Shown: positions 9,403-18,512 of the stretch, piece by piece
How positions within the stretch are numbered: the first letter of the stretch is position 1
Layout of the letters: each line of letters starts with the position of its first letter
Assembly: GCF_900099765.1 (NCBI RefSeq)
Contig: NZ_FNDX01000008.1
Location: forward strand, 124,001-188,000
DNA length: 64,000 nucleotides
DNA from: Paenibacillus typhae
Lineage (GTDB): Bacteria > Bacillota > Bacilli > Paenibacillales > Paenibacillaceae
Direction: 5' to 3'
Notes under the pieces: model-generated
Databases searched by the model: none
The model's input: only the letters and a program-made list of their open reading frames with translations
Told to the model about the DNA's origin: nothing
Made by a program: the position numbers and the translations under genes

Positions 9403-10212
9403 CTATATACTCCACAAATCGGAGGATGATTTGCCTAGCGGCAGCCATTTCAGAACATCCTGGATTTTGGCATCCCAATAACCCCACTCATGCTCGCCTG
9501 GACCTTCTTCATAGGTTAATGACAGTGAGGTTTTGTCGCAGGCAGCACGGAATACCTGATTGTCCTCATACAAGAAGTCTTCAGTGCCACAGCACTGGTA
9601 AAGAAGCGGCTTAGGCCCCGTTGATTTATTAACTTCCTGAAGCAGCCACAGCAGATCATCCGGAGTGCCGGCGATGTCCGCATTACCGAAGATCCTCGCG
9701 TATTCTTTTGACCTCTTGGCAGGGTCCTCCGGGTTCATGAGATGATGCGCCATATCGAGCGCCCCCGACAGGCTGGCAGCAGCGGCAAAAGCCTCCGGCT
9801 TGCGCAGTCCCAGCTTCATCGCCCCGTAACCGCCCATGGAGAGCCCGGCCACGAAATTATCCTCACGCTTAGAGGAGAGCGGGAAGAACGAACGGGCAAG
9901 CGCCGGCAGCTCCTCGCTGATGAAGGTCCAGTATTGGCCCCCGTCTGCCATATCCGTATAAAAGCTCCGGTGCACCTGCGGCATAACCACCGCTATCCCC
10001 AGCTCAGCTACATACCGTTCTATCGAAGTCCGGCGCAGCCAGATCGAATCATCGTCCGACAGGCCGTGGAGCAGGTAAAGCGTCGGGTGAAGCTCTCCTC
10101 TTTTGACATTGTTAAGTCCAATTTGTGTCGTCGTCTGCTGCGGCAAAATCACCGTCATTGAGGTACTGAGGCCAAGCACATCCGAATAAAATCTGCATTC
10201 TATCAGAGCCAT
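9403..10212 (-). CDS. Esterase-family alpha/beta hydrolase
   Basis: A 269-residue cytosolic serine hydrolase of the esterase D / tributyrin-esterase group (Esterase PF00756 type). [19 protein letters not shown] carries the oxyanion-hole histidine-glycine. [14 protein letters not shown] holds the nucleophile serine. Late DFLYEDN and the GEHEWGYWD histidine complete the likely triad. AGGAGG (10221-10226 on the minus strand) is only two bases from an ATG at 10218 but eight from the ATG at 10212, so I use the latter. It stands alone between two terminated units; the natural substrate cannot be told. Confidence 0.85.
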   Translation of the reverse strand: MALIECRFYSDVLGLSTSMTVILPQQTTTQIGLNNVKRGELHPTLYLLHGLSDDDSIWLRRTSIERYVAELGIAVVMPQVHRSFYTDMADGGQYWTFISEELPALARSFFPLSSKREDNFVAGLSMGGYGAMKLGLRKPEAFAAAASLSGALDMAHHLMNPEDPAKRSKEYARIFGNADIAGTPDDLLWLLQEVNKSTGPKPLLYQCCGTEDFLYEDNQVFRAACDKTSLSLTYEEGPGEHEWGYWDAKIQDVLKWLPLGKSSSDLWSI

Positions 10213-10378
10213 TGTCATTTCCTCCTTCTAGCACAAATGATAGCACAGCGCATAGCCGATATATAGAGTAGAAATCGCTGGAATTATTATGTCTAATAGG
10301 ATTGCTGGGTTAAGAGGGGAAAGAATATAATGGATATAGGTATTGTGAACTATTAGATAACCTTCGGGAGTGAGCAGG

Positions 10379-10969
10379 ATGTCCAGGAAAGACAATCATA
10401 GATTGAAACGGGTAGGGGAACGGGGGTTCACTTTAATTGAAGTGCTGGCGGCCATCGTCATCCTGTCAATTGTATCTCTGGTACTTACCTCCTACTTCAG
10501 TAGTGCCTTATCCTATTCAAAATCAAACCAGAACAAGACCATTATGGTGAATCTGGCCCGTAATGCGCTGTTTTATATGGAGAAGCAGGATTATCAGGCA
10601 CTGAGCCTGTATTTTCAAGGGAAGAAGGCTGAGGGAGCAAATCCCGCAATACCGGGCCACTCCAGTATTAACGCCTCTGGCTGCGTACCTGTAACTTCAG
10701 CTACAGTGAGCTGCAGTGACTATAGCAGTGCAGTGTCGGATGTGCAGACCTTAGCTAATGTGCTGAATCCTACAATTAACGGAATTGCTTACCACATAGA
10801 CATCGAATATCAAGCTGCTTTACATTCAAAAATGATTGATCCGGTTGAGGCGGCTACCGCGAAGTATCTTCTGCCTGTACGGGTTATAGTTAGGGACTCA
10901 GGCAAAGGCGGAGCCAATGTCAGACAAACCGTTGTGGAGGGATATATTACCGATGAAACGATTCGCTGA
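10379..10969 (+). CDS. Type IV minor pilin-like protein (PilV/GspI-like)
   Basis: A 196-residue prepilin: short basic leader, then cleavage site GERG|FTLIEVLAAIVIL with Glu at +5 of the mature chain and a hydrophobic helix. The remainder is a variable globular domain with two closely spaced cysteines (CVPVTSATVSC). The ATG at 10379 has GGGAGT eight bases before it; a GTG at 10370 overlaps that ribosome site and is less likely. It opens the pilus locus and overlaps the next minor pilin by 17 bp, so the pair is probably co-translated. Confidence 0.85.
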   Translation: MSRKDNHRLKRVGERGFTLIEVLAAIVILSIVSLVLTSYFSSALSYSKSNQNKTIMVNLARNALFYMEKQDYQALSLYFQGKKAEGANPAIPGHSSINASGCVPVTSATVSCSDYSSAVSDVQTLANVLNPTINGIAYHIDIEYQAALHSKMIDPVEAATAKYLLPVRVIVRDSGKGGANVRQTVVEGYITDETIR

Positions 10970-11534
10970 CCGCCTTCGCCGCGAGGAGGGATTAACCCTT
11001 ATAGAGCTTATTGCCGCCCTGTCTTTATTCTCGCTGGTAGTCGGACTGATCTATGGTGTGATGATGTTCGGTATTCAGAGCTACGAGAGAGTTACCATGG
11101 AAAATACACTGCGGGATGAAGGTGACCTGCTGATGTCGGCAATCATTACTGAAATCTATACCTTTGCTCCGACAACGGTCTATTCCAGTACAAGCTCAAA
11201 TAATGGCGTGACCGATACGGCGATTTTTCTACAGCGGGATGACGGAAGCGGGGGAACGGAGAAGGTGAAGATCGGCATTTCGGGAGGCGGGCTTTTAATA
11301 AAAGAGGTTCCTGCCGGTACTGTGGACAATGCTGTAACCCCGGCTGTAAGCGGAAATGATGTACGTACCTCCATTACTTCCCAGCTGGCTTCCCCATCCG
11401 CTATTACTTTGCAATGCAGTGCCAATTCCATAGAGCCCTGTGAGAGCGGACTCATTAATATTAATCTGTCCCTGATACTGCAGCGCGGAGATGATAGCCG
11501 CAGGCTCAATCTGGAGAGTAAATTTGGATTTTAG
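10953..11534 (+). CDS. Type IV minor pilin-like protein (PilW/GspJ-like)
   Basis: A 193-residue prepilin with cleavage site REEG|LTLIELIAALSLF, Glu at +5 and the usual hydrophobic helix, then a beta-rich domain. The ATG at 10953 is preceded by GGAGGG (10936-10941); an upstream in-frame start exists but lacks a ribosome site. In type II secretion and pilus systems the I/J/K-like pilins form the tip complex that starts filament assembly; this gene fits the J-like slot by order. Twelve bp separate it from the next gene. Confidence 0.82.
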   Translation: MKRFADRLRREEGLTLIELIAALSLFSLVVGLIYGVMMFGIQSYERVTMENTLRDEGDLLMSAIITEIYTFAPTTVYSSTSSNNGVTDTAIFLQRDDGSGGTEKVKIGISGGGLLIKEVPAGTVDNAVTPAVSGNDVRTSITSQLASPSAITLQCSANSIEPCESGLININLSLILQRGDDSRRLNLESKFGF

Positions 11535-11546
11535 GAGCGTAACCAT

Positions 11547-13346
11547 ATGGGAATTCGCATAAAAAAGGATGAAAATGGCTCTGCTCTGGTACTGGTTATG
11601 TTTCTCGTACTGCTGCTCACGATACTTGGCCTGGGGGTTCTTAGCGCGACGATTGGCGGGGCTGCAAGAAGTGAAACGAGGGAAAATGACGTACAGTCCC
11701 TGCATCTTGCCCAAAAAGGTCTTAGTGAAGCGACGGCCTATATCCAGTCTCAGTTGACCGGCTTACAGCTTGAGAATCTCGATCCGAAACAGCTTGAGAC
11801 GATTCTTAGTACGCTCAATAATAATAAATCCAGTCTGAAGGTGAGCACAGAGCTTGAATCTACCAGCAGCGGTGCAGTAGAGGGAATTGATTTTGTAGGT
11901 AAAGAGATTGATACGCAGTCTATCAAATATACGATTAATGTTACCTCTTCGGCCATGGTTAACGGAGTTAAGCGGAAGCTGAGACAGCAGATTGTAATTG
12001 ACAGCTACCCGGATTTTCTTAAATATGCGTTTGGTTCGGAACAGACATTGACTTTAAACGGGGCCCCTCTGCTTCAGGGCAACATCTATGCCGGTGATAA
12101 GCTGGTAGTAACCAACACACCGGAGTATATCTACAAGAACCAATTCTATGATGACCATACGATTAACGACTTCCCTACAGTAACCATGGGGAGTGATGCC
12201 AATGCGCTGGGCGAGGTGCATGTACAATCTATGGACAGCATTGAATATGAGAAGAACCGGACAGCAACTGCCCACCTTCCGCAGCGTGAAAGTGACAGAG
12301 ATAAGGTTTTAGCTGAAATTCTGCATATTACTCCGGATAAAATCAAGATTAAAGAGCAAAAAAAATTCGTGAAGATCAATGTCGAGGAATCGTTCCTGGA
12401 CAAGCTGTCACAAGGTTTGCTGGTGGGTCAAAGTGAGACTGTACAGAAAAATCTGCGGGACGATCTCCGTGATGCCTATAATTCTGGAATACCAGCCTTG
12501 AACAACATATTGAACAGCCGTACTGGTGTCACACACATTAATGGTATGCCTGTAGCTCCAGTCAAAATAAACCCGGATGAGTCTACCCAAGCACAAATAG
12601 ATCAGTATAACGTTGAGCTAAGCCAATATAACAGCGAGCTGCAAAAATTGGAGGAACTGCATTCTACCGTAGTATTTAACGGGAATTTAATAGTCGACGG
12701 ACTGCAATACAAGAAGCTGTTTTATCCGCAGGGGGCAAACGGTCAGCCCGATCCTAAAAGCGGGGCCGCACCGAGCTGGTTCATTGTTACAGGTAATCTG
12801 GAGCTGAATAACTATAATCTTAATGACTTCTTAAATGTGCGGGCCAATATTCTGGTTACCGGCGATGTGAAGATTAAAGGGGACGTCAGATTCGATTCAA
12901 CTATGTTCGTTCTGGGCAAGACGATTATCGAGGATGCCAACATTAAGGGATTACAGCTAAGTGGTAAAACCAAAGAATTGGTGCTGATCTCAAAAGGGAG
13001 CGTGCTGGTAAACCGGCTGAACGCTTTTGCTGTCAGCGAACCATCAGCTTCAGATACGATGGAGGCCTTCTTCTACACGGACTCCAGCGGGGAGCTGTAC
13101 GGTGTAGGTTCAATGTTCCGGCTGAAGGGCGGATTTTTTGCAAAAGGGGATTTAACGGTAAATGCAGTAATTGGAAGGGTTGATGAACCGGCGGGAGGCG
13201 GTAAGCTGCTAATTAATCAGGGAGTTGATCTGAAGCGCTTTGTCATTGATTACAAATATGATATTTATGAAAATCAGCAGTCCAGTCTGCCCAGAGTGGC
13301 GAGTGTGAATGTGCATGTAGGCCCGCTGCAGCTGATTAATAATTAA
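11547..13346 (+). CDS. PilX/GspK-like pilus tip protein with large C-terminal domain
   Basis: A 599-residue protein whose N-terminus DENG|SALVLVMFLVLLLTILGLG is prepilin-like but lacks Glu at +5, as is typical of tip pilins PilX/GspK. A charged coiled-coil-like stretch (about 40-110) follows. The C-terminal half (about 350-560) has repeated short beta strands (NLIVDGL, NILVTGDVKIKGDV, MFVLGKTIIED), suggesting a beta-helix-like fold. At about twice the size of an ordinary minor pilin it may be an adhesin carried at the tip. AGGAG lies before the ATG. Third gene of the minor-pilin trio. Confidence 0.75.
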   Translation: MGIRIKKDENGSALVLVMFLVLLLTILGLGVLSATIGGAARSETRENDVQSLHLAQKGLSEATAYIQSQLTGLQLENLDPKQLETILSTLNNNKSSLKVSTELESTSSGAVEGIDFVGKEIDTQSIKYTINVTSSAMVNGVKRKLRQQIVIDSYPDFLKYAFGSEQTLTLNGAPLLQGNIYAGDKLVVTNTPEYIYKNQFYDDHTINDFPTVTMGSDANALGEVHVQSMDSIEYEKNRTATAHLPQRESDRDKVLAEILHITPDKIKIKEQKKFVKINVEESFLDKLSQGLLVGQSETVQKNLRDDLRDAYNSGIPALNNILNSRTGVTHINGMPVAPVKINPDESTQAQIDQYNVELSQYNSELQKLEELHSTVVFNGNLIVDGLQYKKLFYPQGANGQPDPKSGAAPSWFIVTGNLELNNYNLNDFLNVRANILVTGDVKIKGDVRFDSTMFVLGKTIIEDANIKGLQLSGKTKELVLISKGSVLVNRLNAFAVSEPSASDTMEAFFYTDSSGELYGVGSMFRLKGGFFAKGDLTVNAVIGRVDEPAGGGKLLINQGVDLKRFVIDYKYDIYENQQSSLPRVASVNVHVGPLQLINN

Positions 13347-13355
13347 CAAATAACC

Positions 13356-13406
13356 AAAGAGCCCGTTGCCTCCAGGAATGATCTGGGACAGCGGGCTCTT
13401 CTTATT
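13356..13406. terminator. Convergent bidirectional terminator
   Basis: AAGAGCCCG (13357-13365) pairs with CGGGCTCTT (13392-13400), with a T-rich end on the plus strand and weaker T content on the minus strand. It lies between the minor-pilin trio and the convergent giant surface-protein gene. Confidence 0.7.
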
Positions 13407-13420
13407 TACATGCGGACTTG

Positions 13421-16400
13421 TTAATAACGGTCATCATTGGTGAGCGGTAAGACTTTGATTAATGTGCTCGCTTTGATTACCGGATTGTCAGGATCATTAG
13501 GATCACTATCATAGGTCACAGTTACCAGAGTGCTTCCTTTTTGCTTACCAATGATAATTCCTTGATTGCTCATTGTAACAGGATCTGCAAACGAAGCAAT
13601 GCCGGGGTAGGTGATTTCCCATTTCAGCTTATCCCTTACATCATCAATCGTAATATCCCGCGGCATAAACCAGAGCTCTTTATTGAGATCCAGAGGAGCT
13701 CCGCCAACCGTAATTTCGAATACATCCTTGGAGAATGCCATTGAAGTAAGCTGCAGGATCTTAATTACTTTGGTTTTGGTGATGGTACCGGCTGTGATGG
13801 TAACTGTAAGCGAATCAGTTGCTGCAGTACCCTTCAGAGTATATTTAGTGTTATCAGTGTTGCCTTCCGCCTTAGTCAATTGCGCATAATTGTTACCAGT
13901 ACCAGGAAGACTCCAGGAAATCTGATATTGGTCAGCGTTATTCGGTTTGAAATCGGTAAGTGTCAGATCGATCGATTTACCCACCATCACGCTATCCTTA
14001 CTGTTGATCGTAAAGTCTGTCAAAGGATTCGTAATGTTAATTACGTGACTATCCGTAGTTCCTTTGGTATTACTACTGCTAGTGACAGTTACAGTAATAG
14101 TGTAGCTTCCAGTCTGAGTTGCTGTAAAGATTGCCGGATTCTGATTAGCACCGCTAAGCAGGTTCTGCAATAAGTTCCCGTCAGAGTCTTTAACTTCCCA
14201 GGAATACTGAATAGCGTCTTCGGTCTGAGTACTATTATATGTTGCAGTTAAATTGATAGGCTGATTAACCTGTCCATCATTTGCCGAAATCGTCACGGTG
14301 CGTTCAGGCTCCGGATTCGTAACAGTAATGATAGCGGGGTTGCTGACAACATTACTGCCGTCTCTGGCAACTGCCTCGATCTCCGCGGTCCCTGCTGCAA
14401 GTCCGGTAACCAGCCCGGTGCTGTCGATACTTACAACGCTGCTGCCGTTTACAATTCTCCAGTCTACATCTTTATTGTTAGCATCATCGGGCAAAACTTC
14501 AGGCAGTAATTTCAGGGTGGTGTTAACAAGAATCGTACCGCCTGTCAGATTAATCGAGCTAACCTTCACAATGGCCTCCAGATCAATTCTTGAAAAGTTC
14601 ATTGTTACCGGTATAAGCGGTAACGGTGTTGCCGTTGGAGCAAGAGTTGGAGCAACCGTCGGTGCCGGTGTCACTGTTGCAGCTGGCGTCGCCGTTGGGG
14701 CTGTTGTAGCCTCCGGTGCAGGCATCGCCGGCCAGGAGCCGGTAAACGGGTAGGCGTAAGTGATATCTACTCCGTTGCTCCATACCGGTGACAGCTTTCT
14801 GCCGATAATGGTTCCTTCGTAGGTGCCGGTCAATTGAATATTTGCATTAGGAGCAAGAATGGATTCCTTGATCGCATAGCTTTCTGACAGCACAGAAGTG
14901 GCCTGATAGAAATTGAACAGGACATTATTAGGCTTAACATTTACCAGCGTAATGGAACCATTCCCGAACTTGGCTGAAGTACCCACGACGTTGATGACTA
15001 CGGTTGAATCTGCGGGAGCATCAACTTTGACCGCACTAATGTATTTAGAATTATCCTTAAGGGTGACGTAGAAAACATTAAGCTTTGGATCTGTACCCGT
15101 AACTGTAAAATCATTACGGTCATTTGCAATAACAGCATCTACTTTAGTGCCCGGCAGCGTGGCCAAATAGGCTGAGAGCTTTATTAAATTTTCATTGACT
15201 TTAGCAAATGGGAATGAGGTATTGGGTTCAGCATTTTTTACAATATAGTCAGGTCCCTTAACAGTGCCCCCATAATAAGCCTTCCCGTTTATAGATCCTC
15301 CCCAATTGCCCAAATCTATATTTTTGCCGGCTATGAGCACTGGCCCTGTCTGGTTGGCTGGCAGCCCACCACCTAAAGTTAACCCCTGGGCTGTTATAGA
15401 TCCCCCGGCCGCTGTACGCCCTTTATTCTGAAACGAGGTAGGCGAGTAGTCGATATCCTCCAGCATATAAATGGAATAGTCCTTGGCAACTCCAAGCGAT
15501 GTTATCGGCTCAGATGATCCCGGAAATACAATCGGCGTCGGCGTAGGAGCGGGTGTTGGCGTTGGTGTCGGCGTCGGTGTTGATTCAGCTGTAGCTATTG
15601 GTGTAGCTGTAGCAGCCGGCAAAGCAGGCGCATGAATTTCGTTAAAGGTTATTTTGGAATTATCCATGATATAGGATTTCTTTTCCTGCGGTACTGCAGT
15701 TAACGTGAATTTGTAAACTAAAGGAACAGTAGAATCAGCAGGGTTAACCGGTTTATAGTATTGCTCCCCATTAGCGTCAGTAGTTAAATTGTAAGTTATA
15801 TCCGGGAAGTTACCAGTTATCGTGTAGCCTTCCTGTAAAGTGCCTGTTTTGACCAGATAATCCGGCAGGGTACCGCTAAATTCCAGATTGGCCGGGAAAT
15901 GCTCTACATACTGCAGGTTGGAAATAACCAGGGATTGCTTGCCCCGGTAGTCTGTTTGGACCAGATTAGACTTGATGGCATTTGGTGAAATGCTGTAGTC
16001 AATCGTAACAGGCTTGCCTTTTTCAATTGTGGTGGCCGACTGGTTGCGGCTAATGGACAGGGAAGCATCCGCTTTGCGGATTGTAACAGGTATCGTTGTA
16101 GATACCATTGCGCCCTGCGCATCCTTTGCGGTAATTACAATTTCTACGTTTCCGCCTTCCGGCAGCGGATTTTTGAAGGTCTTGGTCACCACTTCTTCCG
16201 AGAAAATCTGCTGTCCGGTAACGGTCATATCGGTTAGTTCCTGATTGTTTACCATAAACTTGATGCCAGTGGTTAGCGTGCGGTCCTTAAAGTCCAGATC
16301 GGCTACCGAATAGCTGACAGTCAGTTTATCCTGATAAGACGGAATAACCGTTTCAGGCGCCGGAGTATATACCGTAATTTGCGGTGCATGATTGGCACCC

Positions 16401-18202
16401 ATAAAGGCTCTGTACATCGTGTTGACAAATAATTGCTGTTCCCAGTCAGGGAAGACAGCAAGGCTGCTTTTAAGCCCGGATTCGAAAAGATGGCCGGTGC
16501 CTGAGTACGTTACGTTTCCTTTGGAGTAAGTATAATAATGGTTCCAGCTGTCGTCAGGAGTCCGCTTATACGTATTGTTAGAGGTGCCGCCTAATGCGTT
16601 GTTCGACTCGCTGAGAATGTTATACCAAGGAATGACTTCACGGTCCTCCAGGTCAAGTGTGAAATACTGATTATGCGTAGGAGCTACCTTAGGCTCAGCA
16701 ATGCTGACCTGGGCGCCGGAGGCATCCTGTTTGCTGAGATAAAAAGGATATTGCATCAGCAGGCCGTCATTTACCGGCTTGACCTTGGTCGACATATTCA
16801 GCGCATTATGGCCGAAATTGACCACAGGCTCCTTTTGCCCGGTAATATTCTTGAAGTTGCTTACCCAGGTGTTGTCACCGTAAATATTAATCACAGTATC
16901 ATGAGTGAACATGGCACTCTGCTTGGAGACCTCAATGAAATCTTTAACTGCGGTTATAGCCTGGGAAGACAGAATAGCATACTTGTAATATTCATCGCGG
17001 AATCCGAAGAGCAGCATATCATAGACGCCATTAAGGCCGTACTGGCCTGTGGCTGTATAGGTGTCCTTGATATAGGTATTGAAGTTGGCCATTGTCATGG
17101 TGTTGATTTGCAGCTCGTAATCCTCTTTATTCAGATAGGCGCTTTGCATGTTGGCCGCGCTCGTCAGATTACTTTGATCTGTGCCCGGTGTAATCTGAAG
17201 CACCTTTACAATCGTTTTCTCCCCGCGGTAACGAATGCTCCCCTGTTCAAAATCCTTTAATTGCTGCGCACTGGCAGGATCGCTGATTTCCAGCTTCCAG
17301 TACAGGAGTCCGGAGAAGGTCCGGGGAAGTGTGTATTCCAGTGTTCCGTTGTTACGGTTTATTTTGGCGGAAGCTACTACCTGCTGCTCACCCATAGCGA
17401 TAGATTTATCAAGATTGATATACAATTTAACCGTTAACGGGTTATTGGCCAGATTAGCGGCATTACTGATATTAAAGTTGAAAGCAAGCTTGTCTCCGGG
17501 CTTATAGACCTTCCCGTTTGCGGCGGCAGGATTATAGTTGCCGATCTCACTGCTATTGGTAATCTGCAGTTGCGGGCGCTGTTTAAGTCCGGCGAGATAC
17601 CTGGAGCTGCTGCTCTTCAGGTCTGTAAAAAATTCGGTAAGCTTGGCATCGTTCCAGAAAAATACATTGGTTTTGGAGTTGCTGGTGCGAAGAGAGTTGA
17701 ATGTGTCATACAGATTTCCTCTGGCGTTTGCCGGCTGAGCTTCCTTATCGATGAAAGTCTGGTCATGGAAAATAACATATAACCCCTTATTAATAAAGAG
17801 ATTAGTGATTTCACCCGCTCTAAGTTTAGTGATGTCATTCTGGATTAAGCTGGTATCCATGGCCTTAGCCCGTTCATCTACAGACTTATCCTTAATATTA
17901 CCAAGTGTAGTGGGACTGTAAGCACCCTTACCGATATATAAGGCATCATATTGACCGTCCAAATCATCGCGGAGAGCAACAAATTTCTTCATGCTCATGG
18001 TAACAACAGTAAGATCAGGAATACCGGAGGTGTGGGAGGTTAGCTGGCTTATTCCGTCTTGTGTTACTTCGAGGATGCGAATCGGATAAACATTCTGATC
18101 AGCGTCGATCCTGGAAAGCAGGCTCCATACAGGAAGTGCAAGCAGCATCAGCAGGGCCAAGCCTGAAACAAAATACAATCTTTTCTTCTTCATACGCTTC
18201 AT
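13421..18202 (-). CDS. Giant secreted protein: DUF5057-like N-terminus, choice-of-anchor-A-like domain, Ig-like repeats
   Basis: About 1,593 residues with a signal peptide (KKKRLYFVSGLALLMLLALPVWSLL). Residues ~40-620 resemble the DUF5057 family of large secreted proteins. Two Ig-like segments follow (~640-860). A Thr-Pro-rich linker (~868-893) leads to a domain resembling choice-of-anchor A (~900-1160, with PVLIAGKNIDLGNWGGSING). A second Pro/Thr/Ala-rich linker (~1165-1192) precedes three or four Ig/BIG2/PKD-like repeats to the end. No LPxTG signal or C-terminal membrane helix is present. Three ATGs sit together; the third (18202) is eight bases from AGGGAG. It lies inverted inside the pilus locus, suggesting a surface or adhesion role; function unknown. 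Confidence 0.7.
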   Translation of the reverse strand: MKRMKKKRLYFVSGLALLMLLALPVWSLLSRIDADQNVYPIRILEVTQDGISQLTSHTSGIPDLTVVTMSMKKFVALRDDLDGQYDALYIGKGAYSPTTLGNIKDKSVDERAKAMDTSLIQNDITKLRAGEITNLFINKGLYVIFHDQTFIDKEAQPANARGNLYDTFNSLRTSNSKTNVFFWNDAKLTEFFTDLKSSSSRYLAGLKQRPQLQITNSSEIGNYNPAAANGKVYKPGDKLAFNFNISNAANLANNPLTVKLYINLDKSIAMGEQQVVASAKINRNNGTLEYTLPRTFSGLLYWKLEISDPASAQQLKDFEQGSIRYRGEKTIVKVLQITPGTDQSNLTSAANMQSAYLNKEDYELQINTMTMANFNTYIKDTYTATGQYGLNGVYDMLLFGFRDEYYKYAILSSQAITAVKDFIEVSKQSAMFTHDTVINIYGDNTWVSNFKNITGQKEPVVNFGHNALNMSTKVKPVNDGLLMQYPFYLSKQDASGAQVSIAEPKVAPTHNQYFTLDLEDREVIPWYNILSESNNALGGTSNNTYKRTPDDSWNHYYTYSKGNVTYSGTGHLFESGLKSSLAVFPDWEQQLFVNTMYRAFMGANHAPQITVYTPAPETVIPSYQDKLTVSYSVADLDFKDRTLTTGIKFMVNNQELTDMTVTGQQIFSEEVVTKTFKNPLPEGGNVEIVITAKDAQGAMVSTTIPVTIRKADASLSISRNQSATTIEKGKPVTIDYSISPNAIKSNLVQTDYRGKQSLVISNLQYVEHFPANLEFSGTLPDYLVKTGTLQEGYTITGNFPDITYNLTTDANGEQYYKPVNPADSTVPLVYKFTLTAVPQEKKSYIMDNSKITFNEIHAPALPAATATPIATAESTPTPTPTPTPAPTPTPIVFPGSSEPITSLGVAKDYSIYMLEDIDYSPTSFQNKGRTAAGGSITAQGLTLGGGLPANQTGPVLIAGKNIDLGNWGGSINGKAYYGGTVKGPDYIVKNAEPNTSFPFAKVNENLIKLSAYLATLPGTKVDAVIANDRNDFTVTGTDPKLNVFYVTLKDNSKYISAVKVDAPADSTVVINVVGTSAKFGNGSITLVNVKPNNVLFNFYQATSVLSESYAIKESILAPNANIQLTGTYEGTIIGRKLSPVWSNGVDITYAYPFTGSWPAMPAPEATTAPTATPAATVTPAPTVAPTLAPTATPLPLIPVTMNFSRIDLEAIVKVSSINLTGGTILVNTTLKLLPEVLPDDANNKDVDWRIVNGSSVVSIDSTGLVTGLAAGTAEIEAVARDGSNVVSNPAIITVTNPEPERTVTISANDGQVNQPINLTATYNSTQTEDAIQYSWEVKDSDGNLLQNLLSGANQNPAIFTATQTGSYTITVTVTSSSNTKGTTDSHVINITNPLTDFTINSKDSVMVGKSIDLTLTDFKPNNADQYQISWSLPGTGNNYAQLTKAEGNTDNTKYTLKGTAATDSLTVTITAGTITKTKVIKILQLTSMAFSKDVFEITVGGAPLDLNKELWFMPRDITIDDVRDKLKWEITYPGIASFADPVTMSNQGIIIGKQKGSTLVTVTYDSDPNDPDNPVIKASTLIKVLPLTNDDRY

Positions 18203-18512
18203 CATCATCTCTCCCTGGCCGATATATAATTCATGCTTCCTGTCAAAAGTAATTGCATTGTGTCATATATTGGAATTCCCTGTAGGGTGTTTTCATTGTA
18301 AAAAGTACCAATCTATGCTATATATCATTCTAGGACATATTTAGTAGATAGGCAATTAAAAGATATGCGTATTTTGCTGAAAAGTGAGACTAAATAACTA
18401 TTAAATTTGAAATATTTTTACAATATACATAGGTTGAATTAAGCAGGACTGCCGGCCGGGTCCGGGAGAGGCTGTATACGACAAAATTTAAGCGCTCTGG
18501 AGTGAAAAGGGT
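18203..18512. other. Divergent AT-rich promoter region of the pilus locus
   Basis: About 310 bp, clearly AT-richer than its surroundings, between the giant surface-protein gene and pilB. On the minus strand a TTGACA word lies about 40 bases before the giant gene, with TA-rich sequence after it but imperfect spacing to a -10. On the plus strand several TATA-like words lie at 18395-18430. I see no cyclic-di-GMP riboswitch core and no gene. Confidence 0.5.

Noticed and set aside
14298-14753. Plus-strand frame with many Val/Ala codons opposite the Thr-Pro linker
   Set aside because: It is the complement of low-complexity Pro/Thr/Ala codons of the minus-strand gene and has no ribosome site.
13421-18202. 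Sortase anchor on the giant surface protein
   Set aside because: The C-terminus ends in a polar Ig-like repeat without LPxTG, hydrophobic helix or basic tail.
18203-18512. Cyclic-di-GMP riboswitch ahead of pilB
   Set aside because: No GEMM-type conserved core was seen in the AT-rich gap.
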